Positions 24,171 to 32,773 of a DNA stretch of 64,000 bases are shown piece after piece. The notes beneath the pieces are model-generated. The model searched no databases. It had not been told where the DNA came from and saw only the letters and a program-made list of their open reading frames with translations. The stretch's first letter is position 1, and each line of letters opens with the position of its first letter. Source of the DNA: CAVQWT01 sp963717705 (GTDB taxonomy: Bacteria > Pseudomonadota > Gammaproteobacteria > Burkholderiales > Casimicrobiaceae); NCBI GenBank assembly GCA_963717705.1, contig CAVQWT010000003.1:1-64000 (forward strand), given 5' to 3'. Made by a program: the position numbers and the translations under genes.

Positions 24171-25057
24171 ACTACAGCGACATCGGCATCGACACCGCCT
24201 CGCTGGCGGGCTCGCTGGAGAGCCGGCTCGCCGCCGCGCGCGCGGCCGGCTTTGCGCAGGTGATGATCTCGGCCCGGGACGTCGTCGGCCATCCGGGCGG
24301 CACCGAGGCCGGCGTGCGCGCGGTGCGCGACAGCGGACTGCGCGTGACCGGCCTCGAGGCCCTGCGCGACTACGAGGGGCTCACCGGCCAGCTCCACGCG
24401 TACAAGCTCGACGCCGCGAAATCGATGCTGGCCCTGTGCGCCCGGATCGGCGGGCGGCTGCTGGTGGTCGAGGCGTCGACGTCGACGCACGCCGATCCCG
24501 ACGCCGATGCGGTCGTGCGCGACCTGCGCAAGCTCGCGCTGCTCGCGATCCCGCTCGGCATCCGCATCGCGTTCAAGGGCGTTTCGTGGAGCCGCACCGT
24601 GCGCGACTTCGCCGCCGCCGGCGACATCGTGTTCCGCGCCAACTGCCCGAACCTCGGGCTCGCCATCGACGCGTTCGACGTCATCGCCGCCGGCGTGCCG
24701 ATGGACGACCTCGACGGCGTCGATCCCGCGCAGATCTTCCTCGTCCAGCTGTCCGACTACATGTGGCAGGAGATCCGCTCGACCGAGGAGCAGGCGGCGA
24801 CGGCGACGCACTTCCGCGTGTTCCCGGGCGAGGGCGCGCACAGCGACCTGATCGCCGACTTCGTTCGCCGGCTGGACGACCTCGGCTACTACGGCAACTA
24901 CAGCTTCGACGTCTACAACGACGACTACCTGCAGATGCCTCCCGAGACCGTCGCCCTGCGCGCGCAGCGTGCGGCCGACTGGCTCGGCGAGACCGTGTTG
25001 CGGCGCGCCCTCCCGGTGCCCAACATGGAGCGCCTGCGACCCTCGGCGGAAGGCTGA
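24167..25057 (+). CDS. 3-dehydroshikimate-dehydratase-like TIM barrel
   Basis: The 296-residue protein follows the DSD domain pattern from DIGIDTASLAGSLESRLAAA to the late FPGEGAHSDL and YSFDVYNDDY. In typical DSDs the metal ligands are Glu (YEALAW), Asp (DSFH), Gln (VQLAD) and Glu (EIFND). Here the equivalents read FKGVSW, DAFD, VQLSD and DVYND: Asp and Gln stay, but the first Glu is Lys and the last is Asp. It may have changed chemistry or lost metal dependence. It is coupled by ATGA to the VOC gene and is 3 bases ahead of the aldo-keto reductase. Confidence 0.75.
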   Translation: MNYSDIGIDTASLAGSLESRLAAARAAGFAQVMISARDVVGHPGGTEAGVRAVRDSGLRVTGLEALRDYEGLTGQLHAYKLDAAKSMLALCARIGGRLLVVEASTSTHADPDADAVVRDLRKLALLAIPLGIRIAFKGVSWSRTVRDFAAAGDIVFRANCPNLGLAIDAFDVIAAGVPMDDLDGVDPAQIFLVQLSDYMWQEIRSTEEQAATATHFRVFPGEGAHSDLIADFVRRLDDLGYYGNYSFDVYNDDYLQMPPETVALRAQRAADWLGETVLRRALPVPNMERLRPSAEG

Positions 25058-25060
25058 CCC

Positions 25061-26071
25061 ATGCCCATGGAACACCAACGCCTCGGGGCGAGCGGCGTGC
25101 TCGTCTCGCCGCTGTGCCTCGGCACCATGACCTTCGGCGACCTGACCGACGCGGCGGCCGCGCGGCGGATCGTCGACGCGGCATTCGACGCGGGCGTCAA
25201 CTTCATCGACACCGCCGACGCCTACGTCAAGGGCGAATCGGAGCGCATCGTCGGCGCCGCGATCAAGGCGCGCCGGCGCGAATGGATCCTCGCGACCAAG
25301 GTCGCCAACGTGTTGTCCTACCAGCCCGCAAGCGGCGGGCTGTCGCGACGCTGGATCGTGCAGGCCTGCGACGACAGCCTCGGGCGGCTCGGCACCGACT
25401 ACATCGACATCTACTACCTGCATCGCGACGACCCGGACACGCCGCTGGCCGAGACCGTCGCCGCGATCGGCGACCTGATCCGCGGCGGCAAGGTCCGCTA
25501 TTTCGGCCTGTCGAACTTCCTCGGCTGGCGCATTGCCGAGGTCGTGAGCGAGTGCGAGGCGCAGGGTGTCCCCGCGCCCATCGTCTGCGAGCCGTACTAC
25601 AACCTGCTGAACCGCCAGCCCGAGGTCGAGGTCCTGCCCGCGTGCGACTACTACGGACTCGGCGTGGCACCCTATTCGCCGCTCGCGCGCGGGGTGCTGA
25701 CGGCCAAGTACGCGCCGGGAGGCGTCGCCCCGCCGGACTCGCGCGGCGGGCGCAGGGACGAGCGGATCATGGAAACCGAGTTCCGCGAGGAGTCGTTCGT
25801 CATCGCGCAGAAGCTCAAGGCGCACGCGCAGAAGACGGGCCGCACGCTGGCGCAGTTCGCGCTGGCGTGGCTGTGGGCCAACGAGATCGTGACGTCGATC
25901 ATCGCCGGGCCGCGGACGATGGAGCAGTGGCAGGGCTACGTCGACGCGGTCGGCACCGCCTGGTCCGACGACGACGAGGCGATCGTCGACGCGCTGGTCA
26001 GGCCGGGCCATCCGTCGACGCCAGGCTACACCGACCCGCGCTACCCGTTCTTCGGGCGGATCACCGGCTGA
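25061..26071 (+). CDS. Aldo/keto reductase
   Basis: This 336-residue (alpha/beta)8-barrel oxidoreductase shows the catalytic tetrad: Asp and Tyr in FIDTADAY, Lys in ILATKVAN and His in IYYLHRDD. Later blocks include RYFGLSNFLGW and APYSPLARGVLT, plus the coenzyme-binding region near IIAGPRTMEQ. It reduces or oxidises carbonyl compounds with NADP(H). It is the last gene of the three-gene plus-strand unit with the VOC protein and DSD-like barrel, so it probably acts on the same cyclic substrates, which is inference. Confidence 0.88.
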   Translation: MPMEHQRLGASGVLVSPLCLGTMTFGDLTDAAAARRIVDAAFDAGVNFIDTADAYVKGESERIVGAAIKARRREWILATKVANVLSYQPASGGLSRRWIVQACDDSLGRLGTDYIDIYYLHRDDPDTPLAETVAAIGDLIRGGKVRYFGLSNFLGWRIAEVVSECEAQGVPAPIVCEPYYNLLNRQPEVEVLPACDYYGLGVAPYSPLARGVLTAKYAPGGVAPPDSRGGRRDERIMETEFREESFVIAQKLKAHAQKTGRTLAQFALAWLWANEIVTSIIAGPRTMEQWQGYVDAVGTAWSDDDEAIVDALVRPGHPSTPGYTDPRYPFFGRITG

Positions 26072-26104
26072 CGGCGGCGCGCGGCCGATGCCGCGCGTCG
26101 GCGG

Positions 26105-27145
26105 TCAGCGGCCGGCGCCGCGGCGGCGGATCGACCCGCCGGCTTCGGCCGCGAACGACTCGACGGCGGCGACCGTGCCCGGCGCGTCGCGCCGGTAGCC
26201 GGGCAGCGGCGCCACCACCTTGCGCGTCGCCGCGCCGGCGAGCAGCGCCCTGAACGCGCGCAGCTCCGCACCGTCGACGTCGCGCCGGCGGCAGGCGAAG
26301 CCGTAGCGCTCCTCGACCAGCGGCACGAACGCGAGCGAGAGCTGCGCCGCGGCAGCGCGCAGGCCGAAGCCGCAGTCGGCATTGCCGGCGGCGACCGTCG
26401 CCGCGACCGCGGCGTGCGTGAACTCCTCGCGGGTGAAGCCGCGGATGTCCGCCGGCGCGAGCCGCGCGCGCTGCAGCAGCCGCTCGACGATGATCCGCGT
26501 GCCCGAGCCGGGCTGGCGGTTGACGAACGACAGCCGCTGCGCGGCGAGGTCGGCGAAGCCGCGGACGCCGCGCGGGTTGCCGCGCGGCAGGATCAGCCCC
26601 TGCTCGCGCACGACGAAGCGCAGCACGACGTCGCGCGCCGGGTCGAGCGCGGCGAGCAGCGGATCGTGCGCGCCGCGCGGCCCGGCGAGCACATGGAAGC
26701 CGGCCACGTCGACCCGCCCCTGCGCATACAGCGCGATCGCCTCGGCGCTGCCGTGGAACTCGACGGCGACGCGGTGGCGCGCGCGCCAGAGGTCGCGCAG
26801 CTCCGCCAGCGCCAGGTCGTGGCTGCCGGCGACGCGCAGCACGCGGCCGGGGCGCGGTCCCGGCGCGGTGCGCAGGGCGACCGCCAGGTCCGGCGCGCGG
26901 GCGGCGAGCAGGTCGCGGGCCGCGCGGTCGGCCGCGAGCAGCCGCTCGCCCAGCGCCGTCGGCTTCGCGCCGCGCCCGCGTGCGAGCGACAGCAGCGGCC
27001 GGCCGAGGTCGGTCTCCGCCTCGCGCAGCAGCGCCCACGCCGTGCGGTACGGCAGGCGCAGCGCCAGCGCCGCCGCGGCCAGCGATCCGCGTGCGGCGGC
27101 GCCGGCGACCAGCGCGACGACGCGCGGGTCGAGGGGATGCGACAC
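26105..27145 (-). CDS. ModE-like HTH regulator with periplasmic-binding-type domain
   Basis: The product has about 346 residues. An N-terminal ModE/LysR-like helix-turn-helix (SLAAAALALRLPYRTAWALL) is followed by GRPLLSLARGRGAKPTALGE. A large substrate-binding domain of the molybdate/tungstate type then has LRVAGSHDLAL, LPRGNPRGVRGFADL and FVNRQPGSGTR. Such one-component regulators sit next to tungstate or molybdate transporters and sense the oxyanion. GTG 27145 is annotated because homology begins there; further in-frame GTGs lie upstream. It is divergent from tupBCA, with a palindrome in the shared gap. Confidence 0.72.
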   Translation of the reverse strand: MSHPLDPRVVALVAGAAARGSLAAAALALRLPYRTAWALLREAETDLGRPLLSLARGRGAKPTALGERLLAADRAARDLLAARAPDLAVALRTAPGPRPGRVLRVAGSHDLALAELRDLWRARHRVAVEFHGSAEAIALYAQGRVDVAGFHVLAGPRGAHDPLLAALDPARDVVLRFVVREQGLILPRGNPRGVRGFADLAAQRLSFVNRQPGSGTRIIVERLLQRARLAPADIRGFTREEFTHAAVAATVAAGNADCGFGLRAAAAQLSLAFVPLVEERYGFACRRRDVDGAELRAFRALLAGAATRKVVAPLPGYRRDAPGTVAAVESFAAEAGGSIRRRGAGR

Positions 27146-27315
27146 GGGGGCCGTCCGGTCCGCCTCCCCCGCCCCGCCCGCCTCGCCCGCTGCCACCGCC
27201 ACCGACACCGTCGCTGCGCCGCCGCTGCCACGGCGGGACCTTTGCGGCGGGTTCCGCGCGCCGGCTTCGCGTCGTCGGTCGCGGTCCACGCGATCGTCGG
27301 GTGCAGGGTCTTCAT

Positions 27316-27333
27316 TATGCAGAGTTTTGCATA
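27316..27333. promoter_or_regulatory. Palindrome in the tup intergenic region
   Basis: TATGCA (27316-27321) and TGCATA (27328-27333) form a perfect inverted repeat with a 6-base spacer. TTTTGC recurs at 27325 and 27334. The A/T-rich patch stands out in this GC-rich DNA and lies between the divergent regulator and tupB. It is the obvious candidate operator. Confidence 0.5.
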
Positions 27334-27386
27334 TTTTGCCCCGGCGCGCGCGGCACCCTAGACTCGCGGTCCCGCCGCCTGCCCGC

Positions 27387-28092
27387 ATGAACACCGTCCC
27401 CCTCGCCTTTGCCGAAGCCGCCTCGATGATCGCCCGCGGCGATCCGAGGCTGCTCGAGATCATCTGGCTGTCGATCCGCGTCAGCCTGACCTCGGTGACC
27501 GTCTGCCGCGCTGCTGGCACTTCCGACCGGGGCCGCGCTGGCGGTCGCGAGCTTTCCCGGCCGCCGCGCGACCATCGTCGTGCTGAACGCGCTGCTCGGG
27601 CTGCCCGCGGTCGTCGTCGGCCTCGCCGTCTACCTGCTGCTGTCGCGGGCCGGGCCGCTGGGCGCGTTCGGCATCCTGTTCACGCCGGCGGCGATGGTCG
27701 TCGCGCAGGCGATCCTGGTGTTCCCGCTGCTCGCGGCGCTGACGCGGCAGCTGGTCGCCGACGCCTGGGGCGTGTCGCGCGAGCAGTTGCTCTCGCTGGG
27801 AGCCGGCACCGGCGCGTCGGCGCTGGCGCTGCTGTTCGACCTGCGCTTCACGCTGGTGACCGTCGTGCTCGCCGGCTTCGGGCGCGCGATCGCCGAGGTC
27901 GGCGCGGTGATGATCGTCGGCGGCAACATCGACGGCGTCACCCGCGTGATGACGACGGCGATCGCGCTGGAGACCTCGAAGGGCGACCTGCCGCTGGCGC
28001 TGGGGCTGGGCATCGTGCTGCTGGCGCTGGTGCTGGCGCTCAACATCGTCGCGCACCTGGTCAAGGAAGGCGCGCAGCGACGCCATGGCTGA
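27387..28092 (+). pseudogene. tupB: Tungstate ABC transporter permease TupB, frameshifted
   Basis: Translation from ATG 27387 gives MNTVPLAFAEAASMIARGDP and IIWLSIRVSLTSVTV. Near 27501-27510 the TupB-like frame moves by one base and continues LLALPTGAALAVASFPGRRA through LNALLGLPAVVVGLAVYLLL, the GFGRAIAEVGAVMIVGGN permease block and the stop at 28092. Removing one base restores about 234 continuous codons, the normal length. The protein would be the membrane channel of the Tup transporter. Either the gene is newly inactivated or this is a sequence error; neighbouring tupC and tupA are intact. Confidence 0.8.
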
Positions 28093-28810
28093 CGCCCCCC
28101 TGCTGCCGCTGCAGCTCGACGACGTGTCGTTCGTCGCCGGCGGACGCGCGATCCTCGACCGCATCGACCTCACGCTGGAGCCCGGCGTGCGCAGCGTGAT
28201 CCTCGGCGCCAACGGCGCGGGCAAGAGCGTGCTGCTGCGCATCTGCCACGGCCTGATCGCGCCGACGTCGGGCCGCGTGCGCTGGAACACGCCGGAGACC
28301 CCCGGCGCCCCGCGCCGGCAGGCGATGGTGTTCCAGCGGCCGGTGCTGTTCCGCCGCTCGGTGCTGGGCAACCTGCGCTTCGCGCTCAAGCTCGCCAACG
28401 TGCCGCGGCACGAGCGCGACGCGCGCGCCCACGTGGCGCTGGCACGCGTCGGACTGGAAGGACTCGCCGAGCGGCCGGCGCGGGTGCTGTCCGGCGGCGA
28501 GCAGCAGCGGCTGGCGCTGGCCCGCGCGTGGATGCTGGCGCCCGAGGTGCTGTTCCTCGACGAGCCGACGGCGAGCCTCGACCCGTCGGCGGCGCGCGAG
28601 GTCGAGTCGGTGATCGCGGCCATCCACGCCGCCGGCACCAAGATCGTGCTGGTCACGCACAACCTCGGCCAGGCCAAGCGCCTCGGCGACGAGATCCTGT
28701 TCATCAACGACGGCCGGCTCGCCGAGCGCGCGCCGGTCGACACCTTTTTTCGCCAACCCGCGACGGCCGAGGCCGCCGCCTTCCTGAACGGAGAACTGCC
28801 ATGGCACTGA
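28085..28810 (+). CDS. tupC: Tungstate ABC transporter ATP-binding protein TupC
   Basis: The 241-residue ATPase has Walker A LGANGAGKSVLL, signature LSGGEQQRLALARAW, Walker B VLFLDEPTASLDPS and the switch His in VLVTHNLG. It starts at ATG 28085, overlapping tupB by 8 bases and tupA by 10, so all three are translationally coupled. It hydrolyses ATP on the cytoplasmic side of TupB. Confidence 0.9.
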   Translation: MADAPLLPLQLDDVSFVAGGRAILDRIDLTLEPGVRSVILGANGAGKSVLLRICHGLIAPTSGRVRWNTPETPGAPRRQAMVFQRPVLFRRSVLGNLRFALKLANVPRHERDARAHVALARVGLEGLAERPARVLSGGEQQRLALARAWMLAPEVLFLDEPTASLDPSAAREVESVIAAIHAAGTKIVLVTHNLGQAKRLGDEILFINDGRLAERAPVDTFFRQPATAEAAAFLNGELPWH

Positions 28811-29631
28811 AACGAATCCTGGGCGCAGTTGCGCTCGTCACCCTGGCCGCCATCGCCGTCGCGCCGTCGGCGCACGCGCAGGACAAGTCGATCGTCGTCG
28901 CGTCGACGACGTCGACCGAGCAGTCGGGCCTTTTCGGCCACATCCTGCCCGAGTTCACGAAAAAGACCGGCATCGCGGTCAAGGTCGTCGCGCTGGGGAC
29001 CGGGCAGGCGCTCGACACCGGCCGCCGCGGCGACGCCGACGTGGTCTTCGTCCACGATCGCGCCGCCGAGGACAAGTTCGTCGCCGAAGGCTTCGGCATC
29101 GACCGCCGCGACGTGATGTACAACGACTTCGTGCTGGTCGGGCCGAAGACGGACCCGGCGAAGGTCGCCGGCGGCAAGGACATCGCCGTCGCACTGAAGA
29201 AGATCGCCGACACGCAGGCACCGTTCGTCTCGCGCGGTGACAAGAGCGGCACGCACGCGGCCGAGCTGCGCTACTTCAAGGATGCCGGCGTCGACCCGAC
29301 CATCGGCAAGGGCGCCTGGTACCGCGAGACCGGGTCGGGCATGGGCCCGGCGCTCAACACCGCGTCGTCGATGAACGCGTACATCCTCGCCGACCGCGGC
29401 ACCTGGCTCGCCTTCAAGAACCGCGGCGATCTCGACATCGTCGTCCAGGGCGACCAGAAGCTCTTCAACCCCTACGGCGTGATGCTGGTCAATCCGGCGA
29501 AGCACCCGCACGTGAAGAAGGCCGAGGGCATGGCGTTCATCGACTGGATCGTGTCGCCCGAGGGCCAGGCGGCGATCGCTTCGTACAAGGTCGGCGGCGA
29601 GCAGCTCTTCTTCCCGAGCGCGAAGAAATGA
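28801..29631 (+). CDS. tupA: Tungstate-binding periplasmic protein TupA
   Basis: The 276-residue precursor has a Sec signal peptide ending in SAHAQ and then IVVASTTSTEQSGLFGHILP, the TTTS-type motif that identifies TupA among oxyanion-binding proteins. Downstream come FVSRGDKSGTHAAELRYF and a Gly-rich YRETGSGMGPAL segment. TupA binds tungstate with very high affinity and delivers it to TupBC. Its stop overlaps the next gene's start by 4 bases. Confidence 0.9.
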   Translation: MALKRILGAVALVTLAAIAVAPSAHAQDKSIVVASTTSTEQSGLFGHILPEFTKKTGIAVKVVALGTGQALDTGRRGDADVVFVHDRAAEDKFVAEGFGIDRRDVMYNDFVLVGPKTDPAKVAGGKDIAVALKKIADTQAPFVSRGDKSGTHAAELRYFKDAGVDPTIGKGAWYRETGSGMGPALNTASSMNAYILADRGTWLAFKNRGDLDIVVQGDQKLFNPYGVMLVNPAKHPHVKKAEGMAFIDWIVSPEGQAAIASYKVGGEQLFFPSAKK

Positions 29632-30436
29632 TCCGGCGCCAAGCCTGCGCGTTGACGCTGATGCTGTCGCTGGCCATGGGCTCCGGACTTGCCGCCGCTG
29701 CCGCCGAAGTTCGCCTGTACGCCGCAGGAAGCCTGCGCGGGAGTCATGACCGAGCTGGCCGAGGCCTGGGCGCGCACCGGCGAGGGGACGATCACGGCGA
29801 CGTTCGGCGCGTCGGGCCTGCTGCGCGAACGCATCGTGAAAGGCGAGCCCGCCGACGTGTTCGCATCGGCCAACATGGAGCATCCGCTGTCGCTCGCCAC
29901 CGCCGGCAAGGCGGGGCCGGTGGCGCTGTTCGCGCGCAACACGCTGTGTGCGCTGGCCGCGCCGGCCGCCGCGGTGACCAGCGACAACCTGCTGGACCGG
30001 ATGCTCGATCCGAAGCTGAAGCTCGGCACGTCGACGCCGAAGGCCGATCCCTCGGGCGACTATGCCTGGGCGCTGTTCGCACGCGCCGACGCGGTGAAGC
30101 CGGGCGCGCGCGCGGCGCTGGAGGCAAAGGCCCTGGCGCTGACCGGCGGGCCGACGTCGCCGCCGCCGCCGAAGGAAGGCAGCGTCTACGGCCTGCTGGT
30201 CGCGCAGGGCCAGGCCGACATCTTCCTGACCTACTGCACCAACGCCGTCGCCGCGCGGAAGGAGTACCCGCAGCTGCAGGTGGTGACGGTGCCCGCGGCG
30301 TTCTCGGTCGGCGCCGATTACGGATTGACGGTGCTGAACGGCGCGCCACCCGCGGCGGCGAACTTCGCCCGCTTCGTCCTGTCGACACAAGGGCAGCGGA
30401 TCCTCGCCGCCCATGGCTTCGCGCTGCCGACAATAG
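29628..30436 (+). pseudogene. ModA-like molybdate-binding protein, frameshifted
   Basis: From ATG 29628 the frame gives a signal peptide and EVRLYAAGSLRG, the ModA start. Near 29743 the homology moves one base to VMTELAEAWARTGEGTITAT, FGASGLLRERIVKGEPADVF, ASANMEHP and a late QADIFLTYCTNAVAARKEYP. After GFALP this frame has no stop and would run into the next two genes, but one more one-base step gives CAA TAG at 30431-30436. Two one-base corrections therefore restore a normal length of about 268 residues. The intact protein would bind molybdate in the periplasm. Confidence 0.7.
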
Positions 30437-30493
30437 CGCCTGTCACCCCGGCACATCCAGCTGCCACAACCCCGCAACCTCCGAGGAAACCCG

Positions 30494-30700
30494 ATGAAGC
30501 TCTCCGCCCGCAACGTCCTGACCGGCAAGGTCACCGAAGTCATCCGGGGCGCCACCACGTCGCACGTCAAGATCAACGTCGGCGGTGCCGTCGTCACCGC
30601 GTCGATCACCAACGAAGCCGTCGACGATCTCGCGCTCAAGGCGGGCGACAGCGCGTCCGCGATCATCAAGGCCTCGGACGTCATCGTCGGCAAGGCCTGA
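30494..30700 (+). CDS. Mop-type molybdopterin/molybdate-binding (TOBE) protein
   Basis: The 68-residue molbindin consists of one TOBE/Mop domain: MKLSARNVLTGKVTEVIRGA, then VKINVGG, VTASITNEAVDDL and a closing SAIIKASDVIVGKA. Molbindins assemble into small cytoplasmic oligomers that store or buffer molybdate and tungstate. It lies between the ModA-like gene and the MolA-like gene, tying the whole 26-33 kb block to Mo/W homeostasis. Confidence 0.88.
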   Translation: MKLSARNVLTGKVTEVIRGATTSHVKINVGGAVVTASITNEAVDDLALKAGDSASAIIKASDVIVGKA

Positions 30701-30704
30701 GTCG

Positions 30705-31763
30705 ATGGATCGCCGCCGGTGGCTGGCGTCGGCGGGGTTGCTGGCGGCCGCCGCGTCCATGCCGCGCGCGGCACGGACGCAGGTCCGGCGCGACATCGTC
30801 GACGCCGCCGGCCGCAAGGTCGCGCTGCCGGCGCGCGTCGAGCGCATCTACGCCGCCGGCCCGCCGGCATCGATACTGGTCTACGCGGTCGCGCCCGACG
30901 CGCTGCTCGGATGGACCACGCCGTTCCGCGCGGCCGAGCGTCCTTTCATCCCGGCGAAGTACGCCGACTTGCCGGTGCTGGGGCGCCTCACCGGCCGCGG
31001 CAACACCGCCAACGTCGAGGTCGTGCTGGCGGCGAAGCCCGATGTCATCGTCGACTACGGTGCCGTAAACGACACCTACGCTTCGCTCGCCGACCGCGTC
31101 TCCCAGCAGACCGGCATCCCGTACCTGCTGCTCGACGGCACTTTCGACCGCATGCCCGACGCGATGCGACTCGTCGGCGAGCTCGCCGGCGAGTCCGCGC
31201 GCGGCGAGGCGCTGGCCCGCTACGCGCGTGAAACGGTCGACGGCGTGAGCCGTCGCGTCGCCGCGATTCCGCCGGCGAAGCGCACGCGCGTCTACTACGG
31301 TCGCGGACCCCGCGGACTCGATACCGGGCTCGCCGGCTCGATCAACATGGAGGTCATCGATCGCGCCGGCGGGCTCAACGTCGCGGCGGAGGCCGGCCGC
31401 GGCGGGCTGGTCCAGGTGTCGCTGGAACAGGTGCTGCGCTGGAACCCCGAGGTCATCGTCACCACCGATCCGACGTTCTTCGCGGCGGTGCGCGGCGACC
31501 GGCTGTGGAGCGCGATCGCAGCGGTCCGGTCGGGGCGCATCCACCTGGCGCCGGCAGAGCCGTTCGGCTGGATCGATTTCCCGCCTTCGCTCAACCGCCT
31601 GGTCGGCCTGCCGTGGCTCGGCCACGTGCTGTATCCCGACCTCTTCACCGACGACCTGCGCGCCTTCGTCGCCGATTTCTACCTGCGCTGCTACCACCGC
31701 AAGCCGACCCCCGCGCAGCTCGACGCCCTGCTCGCAACCGCGGCGCCGCGACCGTCCGGATGA
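30705..31763 (+). CDS. MolA-like periplasmic binding protein (iron/cobalamin/molybdate class)
   Basis: The 352-residue protein starts with a twin-arginine-like signal (MDRRRWLASAGLLAAAASMP). A two-lobed helical-backbone binding domain follows: VALPARVERIYAAGPPASIL, VLAAKPDVIVDYGAVND and NPEVIVTTDPTFFAAV. Family members bind siderophores, cobalamin or, as Haemophilus MolA, molybdate/tungstate. Position behind a Mop gene favours molybdate or tungstate. It is coupled to the FecCD permease gene (ATGA) and so to the MolC-like ATPase. Confidence 0.78.
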   Translation: MDRRRWLASAGLLAAAASMPRAARTQVRRDIVDAAGRKVALPARVERIYAAGPPASILVYAVAPDALLGWTTPFRAAERPFIPAKYADLPVLGRLTGRGNTANVEVVLAAKPDVIVDYGAVNDTYASLADRVSQQTGIPYLLLDGTFDRMPDAMRLVGELAGESARGEALARYARETVDGVSRRVAAIPPAKRTRVYYGRGPRGLDTGLAGSINMEVIDRAGGLNVAAEAGRGGLVQVSLEQVLRWNPEVIVTTDPTFFAAVRGDRLWSAIAAVRSGRIHLAPAEPFGWIDFPPSLNRLVGLPWLGHVLYPDLFTDDLRAFVADFYLRCYHRKPTPAQLDALLATAAPRPSG

Positions 31764-32773
31764 GCCGGCGCACGACGCTCGTCATCGTGGCGACCGTCGC
31801 GCTGCTCGCGGTGGCGGTGCTCGCCGGCATGTCGGTCGGTCGCTTTCCCGTCGCTCCGGGCGATCTCGCCGCGCTGCTCTGGGCGCGCGTCACCGGTGCG
31901 CCCTCGGGCGTCGCGCCAGCCATCGAGACGATCGTCTTCGGTGTCCGCGGGCCGCGCATCGTCGCCGCGCTGGCCATCGGCGCGGCGCTGGCCGCGGCCG
32001 GCGCCGCGTACCAGAACCTGTTCCGCAACCCGCTGGTGTCGCCGGACATCCTCGGCGTCTCCGGCGGCGCGGCGCTGGGCGCCGTGCTGGGCATCATGCT
32101 GGCACTGCCCGTGGTCGCGATCCAGGGGCTGGCGTTCTGCGGCGGGCTCGTCGCGGTGGGCCTGGTCTACGCCGTCGCGTCGGCGGTGCGCGGGCACGAT
32201 CCGCTGCTGGTGCTCGTGCTCGCCGGCATCCTGGTGGGCGCACTGCTCGGCGCGTGCATCGCGCTGTCCAAGTACCTTGCCGATCCGTACAACCAGCTGC
32301 CGGCGATCACGTTCTGGCTGCTCGGCAGTCTCGCCGCCGCGGCGCCTGCCGATCTCGCCGCCGCGCTGCCCGCGGTGCTGATCGGTCTCGTCCCGTTGTG
32401 GCTGCTGCGGTGGCGGATCAACCTCCTGGCGCTGGGCGACGAGGAAGCGCGCGCGCTGGGGGTGTCGACGGTGCGCGTGCGGGTGGCGGTGATCGCGAGC
32501 GCGACGCTGATGACCGCAGCCGCGGTGTCGATCGCCGGCATCGTCGGCTGGATCGGGCTGGTGATACCACACCTCGCCCGCACGCTCGTCGGCCCCGACT
32601 TCGCGCGGCTGCTGCCGACATCGATCGCGCTCGGCGCCGCGTTCCTGCTGCTCGTCGACACGCTGGCGCGGACGTTGGCCCGCATCGAGATTCCGCTCGG
32701 CGTGCTGACGGCGTTCATCGGCACGCCGCTGTTCCTCTGGCAGCTGGTCCGCTCGCGGCGGAGCTGGCAATGA
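31760..32773 (+). CDS. FecCD-family ABC permease (MolB-like)
   Basis: The 337-residue inner-membrane protein has about ten hydrophobic segments and FecCD hallmarks: VRGPRIVAALAIGAALAAAG, YQNLFRNPLVSPDILGVSGG, the coupling helix LGDEEARALGV, and GIVGWIGLVIPHLARTLVGP. It forms the importer channel for the MolA-like protein. It overlaps the genes on both sides by 4 bases. Confidence 0.87.
   Translation: MSRRTTLVIVATVALLAVAVLAGMSVGRFPVAPGDLAALLWARVTGAPSGVAPAIETIVFGVRGPRIVAALAIGAALAAAGAAYQNLFRNPLVSPDILGVSGGAALGAVLGIMLALPVVAIQGLAFCGGLVAVGLVYAVASAVRGHDPLLVLVLAGILVGALLGACIALSKYLADPYNQLPAITFWLLGSLAAAAPADLAAALPAVLIGLVPLWLLRWRINLLALGDEEARALGVSTVRVRVAVIASATLMTAAAVSIAGIVGWIGLVIPHLARTLVGPDFARLLPTSIALGAAFLLLVDTLARTLARIEIPLGVLTAFIGTPLFLWQLVRSRRSWQ

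Noticed and set aside
30585..30704. Extended N-terminus of the MolA-like protein
   Set aside because: The in-frame extension overlaps the Mop gene and is Arg/Ser-rich; the signal peptide starts at 30705.
27481..30870. 1129-codon minus-strand frame over the tup locus
   Set aside because: It is antisense to TupCA and Mop, which have clear motifs.
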